A DNA stretch of 43,353 nt from Thermoplasmata archaeon (GTDB taxonomy: Archaea; Thermoplasmatota; Thermoplasmata; Thermoplasmatales; Thermoplasmataceae), in contig JAKATN010000010.1 of assembly GCA_021818715.1 (NCBI GenBank), positions 1 to 43,353 on the forward strand. Direction: 5' to 3'. The position numbers and the translations under genes were made by a program. The first letter of the stretch is position 1. Every line of letters begins with the position of its first letter. Positions 7,421 through 15,800 of this stretch are shown piece after piece. A model generated the notes under the pieces. That model worked only from the letters and a program-made list of their open reading frames with translations, was not told where the DNA came from and made no database searches.

Positions 7421-9178
7421 GTGGTCGGTATGGAATCTAAAACGCTGCGGCAGCCCATTGTATGCGTGCTGGGCCATGTTGATCATGGAAAGACGACCCT
7501 GCTTGATTACATTAGGGGGACTACCTTTGCAAAGAATGAAGCTGGCGGCATTACACAACGAATAGGAGCAACTGATATCGATGCCCAGAAAATCGAGAAG
7601 ATAGCGAAGGATATATTAAAGGGCGGCAGGCTCAGGATACCGGGTCTTCTTTTCATTGATACGCCCGGGCATGTTGCTTTTTCAAACATGAGGGCAAGAG
7701 GTGGCGCTCTTGCTGATATTGCGGTGCTTGTCGTTGACGTGAATGAGGGTGTCATGCCTCAGACCGTGGAATCAATGAACATACTGAAAAAGTTCAAGAC
7801 TCCCTTCGTGGTTGCCGCCAACAAGCTCGATCTGATTGATCTTTACGTTGACGCAAAGAACAGGACCTTCGGTGATTTCCTGAAGATGCAGAGGCAGGAA
7901 TACGTGGACTCGCTGGATGCAAAGACTTACAACCTCGTCAGTGAACTCTTCCAGAATGGTTTCAACGCAGACAGGTATGATCGGATAACTGATTTCTCTA
8001 AGACGATTTCAGTTGTTCCGATTAGCGCAAAGAATGGAATTGGAATTCCGGATCTCCTGATGGTCATTTCAGGCCTCGCCCAGCGGTACCTTGAAACGGA
8101 AATCTCCGTGAAGTCCGGTAATGGCCTTGGAACAGTCATAGAGGTCAAGAGGGAATCCTCCGTTGGCACCGTGCTTGATACAGTGCTTTACCAGGGCAAG
8201 TTGAAGGTTGGTGACGCCATTGCGGTAAATTCCGCAGAAGGTCCGCGCCTGACTAAGATCAAGTCGATGCAGGTCAACAGAGGAAGAAAAGCTACATCGC
8301 TTGCAGAAAGAGAAAGGGTCTCTGCGGCAACAGGCGTGAGGATTGTCATTTCGGACAGGGTTGACGTTATATCCGGATCACCGCTCATCGTTGTCAAGAA
8401 GGATCCGAGGCATGCATTTGAGGAGATCAGGAAGCAGTCATCAGTCAACATTAATCTTGCTCCAAATGGAGTCCTTGTAAAGGCTGATGCACTCGGATCG
8501 CTTGAAGCGCTCTGTTATGAACTGAACGAAAACGGCATCTCAGTGAGGCAGGCTGCCATAGGGGACATTTCAAAAAGAGATGTGCTTGATGTATCCACGT
8601 TACCTAAGGCTGAGGATCGGATAATCCTCGGATTCAATGTGAACCTGCTACCTGATGCAAAGGAAGCTTCAATGACCGCGGACATAGGGATAGTCGCAGG
8701 CGAAGTCATATATTCAATTGTCCAGCAGACGCAGGAATGGATAAAGCAGAAGAAGTCAGAATTTGAGGAAATGAAGAAATCCTCATACCCGGTTCCGTCA
8801 AGGATCGTAATTATGGAGGACCACATTTTCAGAACTACAAAGCCCGTCATAGCTGGCGTAAAGGTAATGTCGGGTAGAATAAAGGTAGGCGACTCCCTGA
8901 TTAAATCAGACGGAAGGTATGGTGGAGTGATCAAGAGCATTAGGGATGAGGAGATCAGCAAGAAATTCGCGGAGACGGGTTCTGAGGTTTCCGTTGCCAT
9001 TGACGGGGTGACCATCAACAGGCAGATTCACCCTGGAGAGACTCTGTACGTGGACATGAACGAGGAAGCCGTAAAGCATGTGCGCGACATGAATCTTGAC
9101 AGTGAAACCCTCAAAACTTTAGAGGAAATTATAAAGATAAAAAGAAAGGAAAATATGTTCTGGGGGACAAGGGCCTAG
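7421..9178 (+). CDS. infB: Translation initiation factor aIF5B (IF-2-like GTPase)
   Basis: This protein of about 585 aa is the ribosome-dependent GTPase that helps initiator tRNA positioning and subunit joining. The GTP-binding motifs are GHVDHGKTT (about 18-26), DTPGHVAF and NKLD, with the later G5 element SAKNG. The usual domains II, III and IV follow, and the length is normal for archaea. The start is either the GTG at 7421, touching the ndk stop, or the in-frame ATG at 7430; both keep all motifs. It is last in the operon. Its stop codon overlaps the stop of the convergent speD gene. Confidence 0.96.
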   Translation: MVGMESKTLRQPIVCVLGHVDHGKTTLLDYIRGTTFAKNEAGGITQRIGATDIDAQKIEKIAKDILKGGRLRIPGLLFIDTPGHVAFSNMRARGGALADIAVLVVDVNEGVMPQTVESMNILKKFKTPFVVAANKLDLIDLYVDAKNRTFGDFLKMQRQEYVDSLDAKTYNLVSELFQNGFNADRYDRITDFSKTISVVPISAKNGIGIPDLLMVISGLAQRYLETEISVKSGNGLGTVIEVKRESSVGTVLDTVLYQGKLKVGDAIAVNSAEGPRLTKIKSMQVNRGRKATSLAERERVSAATGVRIVISDRVDVISGSPLIVVKKDPRHAFEEIRKQSSVNINLAPNGVLVKADALGSLEALCYELNENGISVRQAAIGDISKRDVLDVSTLPKAEDRIILGFNVNLLPDAKEASMTADIGIVAGEVIYSIVQQTQEWIKQKKSEFEEMKKSSYPVPSRIVIMEDHIFRTTKPVIAGVKVMSGRIKVGDSLIKSDGRYGGVIKSIRDEEISKKFAETGSEVSVAIDGVTINRQIHPGETLYVDMNEEAVKHVRDMNLDSETLKTLEEIIKIKRKENMFWGTRA

Positions 9179-9576
9179 TGCAGAATCACATGCTGGGGCT
9201 TCAGCACTTTAACGTCTTCAGTAATCAGATTTCCCCTGCTCAGCTTCTTGTATTCTACTGACGTAGGCGCAAGAACGGAAACAATGTAGTTAAATGCAGC
9301 GTCTGCGTTTTCAGGATCCCCGCAAGTGTAAATGTCCAGCGTTACCAGGCCATGTTCAGGCCAGGTGTGGAAAGACAGGTGGGATTCAGCCAGTAGCACT
9401 ATGCCGCTAACACCTCTGGGCTGGAACTGATAATAATCCGACGATATCTTCGTGAGCTTTCCCACTTTTACCGCTGCCTCTATGATATCGTACAGCTTTC
9501 CAGACTCAGATATCAAATCCTCATCTATGCCGTAAAGATCCGCTATTATTTGGACCCCTACGGTCACCTTCATCAT
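9175..9576 (-). CDS. speD: S-adenosylmethionine decarboxylase proenzyme
   Basis: This 133-aa proenzyme of the small prokaryotic class self-cleaves to make a pyruvoyl-dependent decarboxylase that supplies decarboxylated SAM for polyamine synthesis. The cleavage and active site AESHLSFHTWPE (63-74) is intact, with Ser65 as the pyruvoyl precursor, His70, and Cys85 in YTCGDP. The start is uncertain. GGAGG (9577-9581) directly abuts the ATGATG at 9571-9576, too close for use, but it lies 9 bases before the in-frame GTG at 9567. Translation may therefore begin three codons later. The 3' end overlaps the infB stop. Confidence 0.93.
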   Translation of the reverse strand: MMKVTVGVQIIADLYGIDEDLISESGKLYDIIEAAVKVGKLTKISSDYYQFQPRGVSGIVLLAESHLSFHTWPEHGLVTLDIYTCGDPENADAAFNYIVSVLAPTSVEYKKLSRGNLITEDVKVLKPQHVILH

Positions 9577-9621
9577 CCTCCAATTTGATGCCCTCTATGA
9601 GTCACACTAATAAATGTCTTG

Positions 9622-9633
9622 TATTTAAATATT
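9622..9633 (-). promoter_or_regulatory. TATA box of speD
   Basis: AATATTTAAATA on the minus strand is placed for transcription from about 9601. This leaves a leader of roughly 25-35 bases that includes the GGAGG at 9577-9581. Confidence 0.45.
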
Positions 9634-9748
9634 TTACCGGAAGGGGGTGTATGTACAAAATTTATGAGCCATAATATAATCGGGCTGCCTTAGGTCTTCT
9701 TTTCATTTATCTACATATATAGTTGTATATATATAGTAGTCTGGTTAC

Positions 9749-10510
9749 TTATATTTCCACAACGCTCATCTTCACGTCCGGGTGCCCGGAAATGAGCGTT
9801 TCCAATCTCAATGATTCGTATGCAAACCTTCTCCTTGTAACCAGTATAACCGATCTTACACCTCTCTGTGCCGCGTCAAATGCGCTTTCCATCGATCCAA
9901 ATGATGAAAAGTTCTGCTTCAGCAGCGACTTGGCTACATAATTGGCCAGTTCCCCGACGGTGCAAACGTAGCACTGATCGCCAGGCATTTTCCTGGCAGT
10001 ATCACGCAAAAGTGACTGGAAGTTTTTGATTTTCTCTATGTCGGGCAGCAGGATAACTGTGAGCTGCGACGGCGTAAGCGGAATTATTCCGCTTATTGAT
10101 GATACCCCGGTAATTTCACCCTTCCCGGCGTCCAGCATGCAGACTGCACGGGAATCGGATTTCTCGCTTGTGGACGCGTGAAGCATGCCGTCCTTCATCC
10201 TCAGGTAAACCTTTGCACCCTGGTTGAGATCATCATCGGCATATGCCTCCCAGACCTGTGCATTGTCCAGTTTCCCTATGGTCTTTGAGATGTGATCTCT
10301 GAGCCCGCTCAGGCCTGCATACAGGAATTCCACTCCTTCCGGGGTTATCCTGTTGCCGTCTCCTGTGTATCCGGATCTCCTGAGATTCCTCATGTGATAG
10401 GAGACTGCCTGCCTTGTCATGCCCATTCCCTGGGCAATTTCTTTCAGTGACGTCTTATTTTCCAGCAGGAATGATAGTATCAGGAGCTGGGTTACGCTGC
10501 GATCCTCCAC
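9749..10510 (-). CDS. Winged-helix transcriptional regulator with an unknown C-terminal domain
   Basis: This 253-aa protein starts at a GTG. Residues 1-60 form a clear winged helix: TSLKEIAQGMGMTRQAVSYH is the HTH with the recognition helix, followed by NLRRSGYTGDGNRITPEG as helix-wing. The rest (about 65-253) has no motif I can name. It contains a segment like a small alpha/beta sensor domain (AVCMLDAGKGEITGVSS, LTVILLPDIEKIKNF) and a repeated 'VRSVILVTRRR' strand near the end. It lies divergently from lipB with about 80 bases between the starts. It may therefore control itself and lipB, but that is inference. The ligand is unknown. Confidence 0.8.
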   Translation of the reverse strand: MEDRSVTQLLILSFLLENKTSLKEIAQGMGMTRQAVSYHMRNLRRSGYTGDGNRITPEGVEFLYAGLSGLRDHISKTIGKLDNAQVWEAYADDDLNQGAKVYLRMKDGMLHASTSEKSDSRAVCMLDAGKGEITGVSSISGIIPLTPSQLTVILLPDIEKIKNFQSLLRDTARKMPGDQCYVCTVGELANYVAKSLLKQNFSSFGSMESAFDAAQRGVRSVILVTRRRFAYESLRLETLISGHPDVKMSVVEI

Positions 10511-10563
10511 ATGAACTCCATGTTTGCGCCACTATTAATCTTTAAACCGAAGCCTGTCAAACG

Positions 10564-10570
10564 ATTTATA
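10564..10570 (+). promoter_or_regulatory. TATA box of lipB
   Basis: ATTTATA is centred 24 bases before the GTG at 10591. This favours that GTG as a leaderless start over the TTG at 10582, which would lie only 15 bases from the box. Confidence 0.5.
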
Positions 10571-10590
10571 CGCACCTGCCATTGCAAAGG

Positions 10591-11286
10591 GTGATCCCCT
10601 CAGGAATCGTAACAGATTACCAACAGCTTGACTACCGGACCTTCCTAATTTATCAGGAAATGCTGATAAGCGGGAGACAGGAAGGGAAAATCGGCGATTC
10701 CATTCTTGTGTTGTTTCATGACCACGTTTACACCGCAGGAATCAGGTACAGGGAAAACGACCTCCTGGACAAATCCGTAGACCTGGTCAGGCTCAACCGG
10801 GGCGGGGGCATAACCTACCACGGCCCCGGACAGATAAATATCTACCCTGTGGTGAACATACAGGAGAAGAACTTTACTCTCCGCAAATACATGGAGATCC
10901 TTCAATCATCCGTGTCTGGTTCCCTGGCAAATTACGGGATTCCTGCAGAAAACCTGCTGGGTGACCATCTCGGGACATGGTCAGGGGGCCGGAAGCTGTG
11001 TTCATACGGGGTATCCGTGCAAAAAGGCGTGACCGGACATGGGCTTTCACTCAATGTCAGGACCGATATGTCTTATTTCGATAAGATAAATCCATGCGGG
11101 TTCGGTTCTGAGGTCATGGGAAGAGCGGTTGACCTTTCTGAACATATTCCGGCCGAGAGAATTCTTGCTTCGGAACTTGCCCGACTGATCGCTGAGGGGC
11201 TCGGTATTGAAAAAATTGTGAGGGTGCAGAGCATCTCGGCCCTGCAAACTGCTTTCAATGAACTACTGTCTGGGACTGCTCCCTGA
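10591..11286 (+). CDS. lipB: Lipoyl(octanoyl) transferase LipB
   Basis: This enzyme transfers octanoyl from acyl carrier protein (or an equivalent donor) to lipoyl domains. The signature RGGGITYHGPGQ lies near 70-81 of the 231-aa form. The catalytic lysine is Lys135 (GRKLCSYGV) and the catalytic cysteine is Cys169 in INPCGF; both are present, as is GHGLSLNV. I place the start at GTG 10591 because of the TATA box 24 bases upstream; the longer frame starts at TTG 10582. No LipA or 2-oxoacid dehydrogenase gene is seen in the window. The last 32 bases overlap the convergent P5C dehydrogenase gene. Confidence 0.92.
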   Translation: MIPSGIVTDYQQLDYRTFLIYQEMLISGRQEGKIGDSILVLFHDHVYTAGIRYRENDLLDKSVDLVRLNRGGGITYHGPGQINIYPVVNIQEKNFTLRKYMEILQSSVSGSLANYGIPAENLLGDHLGTWSGGRKLCSYGVSVQKGVTGHGLSLNVRTDMSYFDKINPCGFGSEVMGRAVDLSEHIPAERILASELARLIAEGLGIEKIVRVQSISALQTAFNELLSGTAP

Positions 11287-12805
11287 GGAACTGCTGAAGA
11301 TAATAGAACGACCCGGTACCCTTTCCAGAAACGCCGCTCATCTTCCATCCAACAAATGGCTGGGAGCCGACCATTGCGCCCGTGGAACCGCCTACAGACC
11401 TGTTGGCATAGATTACACCAACGTCCGCATGGCTGAAATAATAGTCGATCTCTCCCTGATCCTCGGTAAAGATGCCGCCTGTAAGCCCGTAGTCTGATCT
11501 GTTAATCTCGTCAACAGCATCTTTAACGCTTTCTACTTTCCTGACAGCCAGTACCGGGAGGAAAAGTTCGTCCTTCAGCACGAATGAGTTTTCCTTCAGG
11601 TCTGCCACAACTGTAGGGTAGCAGTAGTATCCGTCAGTGTCAAGAGTCCTTGCCCCGGTCAGTACCTTTCCCTCTGCCGGCAGCTTTGATGAAATTTCCT
11701 TGAATTTAAGGAATGCCTCCTTGTTCACCACCGGAGTTGAGAACGCATCCCTTTTCCTCGGATCCTTCGGCTCTTCCTTTTTGGTTCTCTCAACGAGCCC
11801 CTTCACAAAGCTGTCATAGATTCCTGACTGCGCATACACTATTGAACATGCGCTGCATTTCTGGCCAGAATATCCAAATGCAGACCTGTAGACCCCTTCT
11901 ATTGCCTTCTGCAGGTTGGCCTTATCGGAGACGATGATGGCATCCTTGCCGCCCATCTCCGTTATCACAACCTTGGGTGAATCCCTGTTCGCGTTCTGGA
12001 AAATCCTGATGCCGGTGCTTCTGGACCCGGTAAACAGTATCCCATTGATCCTCTTGTCCGTCACTATGGGATCACCTATCTGGCTTCCGCTTCCTGAAAG
12101 AAAAGCGAGGTTTTCCTTTGGGACACCTGCCTCATGAAGAAGCCTTACAAAGAGGTACGAAGAAAGAGGAATGTCGCTGGATGGTTTAAGTATCACAGAA
12201 TTTCCAACGAGCAATGGACCTGCCGTCATTCCAACTGTGATGGAGAAGAAATTGAAGGGTGCTATCACCGCAAAAACACCATAGGGTTTCATCACGCTGA
12301 TGCTCTCCTCGTTGGAATATGCCTTGCCTGTGAACCTCACAAATCCCTGGTTCTCTATCAGGTTGATAGCATAGTATCTCAGGAAATCGATTGCCTCGTC
12401 GACGTCCCCCATAGCCTCGAATCTGTTCTTCCCGTTTTCCCATGCAAGCATGGCAGAGAACTCAAACTTCCTTTCGGACATGATGTCGGCAGCCTTCAAA
12501 AAAATCCTTGACCTTGCCAGATAACCAAGATCATACCATTTCCTGTATGAACCCTTAAGAATGTCAAGCGCCCTGTTCAGGGTGGCTACGCTGGCATTCT
12601 GCATTTTAAGGATTTCCTTCCCGTTGATGGGCGATATGTCGATAATTTTCTTTTCTTCTGTTACGTCCTGGACGACGATATTCGGGTATTCCCTGCCAAA
12701 ATACTTCTCACATTCTTGCAGTGCTTTTTCATACCTGGTATGAAATTCCTCTTCCCTGCCGGTACTGCGGTATTTCAGAAATGTGTTTTCGTTTTCAAAT
12801 GGCAT
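11255..12805 (-). CDS. 1-pyrroline-5-carboxylate dehydrogenase (aldehyde dehydrogenase family)
   Basis: This 516-aa protein oxidises glutamate semialdehyde, in equilibrium with P5C, to glutamate, linking proline and arginine breakdown to glutamate. The ALDH landmarks are GVFAVIAPFNF (176-186), the glutamate in ITEMGGKDA (Glu283), the catalytic cysteine in SGQKCSACS (Cys317), and LKDELFLPVLAV. The N-terminal extension of about 45 residues and the GQKCSA context resemble P5C dehydrogenases more than other ALDHs. A TATA-like ATTAATAAG lies about 24 bases upstream of the ATG. The partner proline dehydrogenase is not in the window. The substrate is assigned by family resemblance only. Confidence 0.85.
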   Translation of the reverse strand: MPFENENTFLKYRSTGREEEFHTRYEKALQECEKYFGREYPNIVVQDVTEEKKIIDISPINGKEILKMQNASVATLNRALDILKGSYRKWYDLGYLARSRIFLKAADIMSERKFEFSAMLAWENGKNRFEAMGDVDEAIDFLRYYAINLIENQGFVRFTGKAYSNEESISVMKPYGVFAVIAPFNFFSITVGMTAGPLLVGNSVILKPSSDIPLSSYLFVRLLHEAGVPKENLAFLSGSGSQIGDPIVTDKRINGILFTGSRSTGIRIFQNANRDSPKVVITEMGGKDAIIVSDKANLQKAIEGVYRSAFGYSGQKCSACSIVYAQSGIYDSFVKGLVERTKKEEPKDPRKRDAFSTPVVNKEAFLKFKEISSKLPAEGKVLTGARTLDTDGYYCYPTVVADLKENSFVLKDELFLPVLAVRKVESVKDAVDEINRSDYGLTGGIFTEDQGEIDYYFSHADVGVIYANRSVGGSTGAMVGSQPFVGWKMSGVSGKGTGSFYYLQQFLREQSQTVVH

Positions 12806-12891
12806 GGTGGGTTATTGAAGGAACACTTATTAATTCTCGGAGCAACGGACAGTCCGTTCAGGGGTGCTGAACCAGAAAGGTACCAGTTATA

Positions 12892-15800
12892 TCAGGTCCT
12901 TCTCGAAAGATAGCCTGCCTTTAGCAGAATTGCCTGCACTCCTGCCCGGTCGACCTCTCCCTTTGTCTCCTTCACCCTGGCTATTTTGCCAGTAAACTGG
13001 ATGTTGATCAGCCCTGAGATGGTCTTACCGTCGAAATAGTAATTTCCCCTTCCTCTCATGACATCCCTTGGAATAAGGTCCTTCAGGTAAAAGTACAGGA
13101 ATTCCTTGTTCACCAGGATAGTTTCCCGGGGATCAATCTTCCTTTTGAAAGAATCGGGGCTGTAGTAAAATACCCTGTTGCTGTCAGTCACCCCTACTCT
13201 TATACCACTCTGCTTCTTCAATTCCGCCGTTATGAATGGGATGTCGCTGTAACCAGTGACCTCTGACACCAGATCAGGTGTAGTGAAGCCAAAAGTGCCC
13301 AAAAGGAAGCTGATGATCATGCGAAGAGCCTCCTCTCTCTTCACAGATTCCACCACGTAAATCAGCTTTCTCCCCGTGCCCCTGCATATTATGCAATTCC
13401 TGTAGAGCGAATCCACGAATTTCCTTATTCTTGGCTGTTCAAACGGGAGTTCTAGCCGCAGATCCTTTTCATAAACGCCGTCGGATTCCATGATTACCCT
13501 GAGCACTTTCTCCTCTTCCGCAGTCGGCTTATACCCCCTGATCGCCCTGTAAAGTGAGATGACCTCGGTGGTCGCATAGGATGAGACTCCAAAAGGACCC
13601 ATGAACTGATAGAGCAGGTTAGAGTCAACATAACTGTTGAAGTCCTCCACCCTGATGCCAAACCTGCTGGCATCCCCCCAGTTCCTGATACCTACCAGTT
13701 TCTGGCTTATCCTCGTGTAAATGTGATCCATTCTGTTGCCATGTTCAGGCAGAAAGAGGGCTGTTGTAATCAGCATGCCTGAATCCCCGAGAAGATCTAT
13801 GTCGCCGTACACTGCCGTACCCATCTCCCTGGAAACGTGCCATCCACCCCTTTCCTCCGGGAGAACGTTGCCCCTCAGCACTATACCGGCTGCCGATAAT
13901 GTTCTGGCAAATCCCAGAAGGACCTCAGAAAACTCCTCAAGGTTTTCGGACTGGACTTCAACAGAGTCGACCCATAAGATACCGCCGGTATATGAAAAAT
14001 GGAGATCGCCCGAGGGTTTTCCGCCTTTGATATACACTGCATTTATGTTATCCGATGAATAAATCCTTGAGAAATATATTCCAAATGGATCGCGTATAGG
14101 GAGGATCGCGTCTGTTTTCTTATCTTCGAGGCTGCTGGATGCGGAAAGGTATCTTTCCCCGTCATTGTACACAGACTTGCATAAGGAAGTCATCGAATCG
14201 GTGACCTCAAACCAGAAATATGAAGAGATTTCTCTCTGCGTAACCGGGCCGTATTTTTCAACTATGTTCAGGAACGCCCTGTTCCTGTCCCCGGGTTCCC
14301 TGCTGCCAAACAGCTCGAAGTAGCGGCCCGAAGGCGTCCTGTAAAGGGACAGCCTATACTCAAGTTCGCGCAGGAACTGCCTTGCAAGGTTTCTGTCATA
14401 GCCAAGCGTCTTCTCTGCCTCGGTTTCGGTTATGCCTTCCTTCGGAATCCTGGAAAGAAAAGTGGAAACTGCCGGATTGAATGCATACCAGCGCAGGGCA
14501 TAGAGGTCTTCCAGAAACTCCCTTGATGCAAAGACCCACTGGTGCTTCACGAACCTGCCGTAGATCACTGATCCGTCCTCGGGAATGGATACTGTTCCCG
14601 GCTTTGATTCCTGGTTCAGCCGGATAGAGATGCTTAGTGGATCAAAGCAGAAGCCGTATTTGGAGAAATACTCCGCTTCAGAACTTACCGGCCTGTAAAG
14701 ATTCGCTATCCTGAATGATCCCGGATCGAATTCTGAAAACTCTATGAGCTTCTCCAGGTCCTCGGACAGGATGTACTGCTTAGCAAATACAGGAGTCACA
14801 TAATCAAGGACGAGTATGCCCTGATCGACAAGCCACTTCAGTGCTGAAGACAGCATTTCCTGGTCCACCGGCAGCCTTATGGATATCTCATCTGCGGTCA
14901 ATGGACCAAGTGAACCAAGCAGAATCTTTACTGCCTCCCTTATTGCATCACCTGTATCCAGCGGTTCCGGGGAAATAAGGTTCCTGATATAGGTGGTGAG
15001 CCCGCCTCTTGTTCTCTTCCTGATCTCGTATGTAGATTCAAGTTTTATCAGTGCATCCTTTATCTCATTTTCATTCATTTCCAGTTCTTTCTTGATTTCA
15101 CCGAATGTTTTCTCGTCATCCCCGATGTATTCCAGCAGATTCTGGTCAGGGATGGAATCTACCCTGGGCCTCCTGAAAAGCGCCCAGAGGATCCTGTAAT
15201 GATCTGGATGAGTATATTCTGTCCCCCTGATGAAGACAGAGAGCATCCTGTCCTCAGAAATGAATTTCTCAACGAGGTCTGCCACACCTCCGCCTGAATA
15301 CGGATATGGTGAATTTATCCTGTTCCTGAATGGGTCTATGTAGAGAAAATGAGCAAGAAACCTGTTAAAGCTCTCTTCATCCTCTATCTTGGGCACCTTA
15401 GACCTGAAATAATTTTCACCCGTTCTCTTATCATTGATCAGGAAACTTATCGAGGAGGATCCGTAAACCTTCTCGAGTATCTTGCTTTGCAGTTCACGCA
15501 GCAACCGTGACTTGTCTTCCATAAGAACAATGTCGGAGACCCCTGAAAGGATGATGCCATGCGAGAATGGAGATGGATCGGTGCCATAGTCCCTGATCCT
15601 GTAGCTGCCCTTTTCAATAACTTCCTCTACAAATTTCTGAGCCCTGGGAACATCCATCATGTCCTCCATGATTTCCCTGTATGCTTCGGTGACAACCGGG
15701 AAATTGCCCATTTCCTCCAGTGTTTTAAGCACCTTATCGCTCCTCAGCTGCTGCCTTGCAACAGAGATGTCTATCCCCTTGTACTTTCGCAGTATCATCA

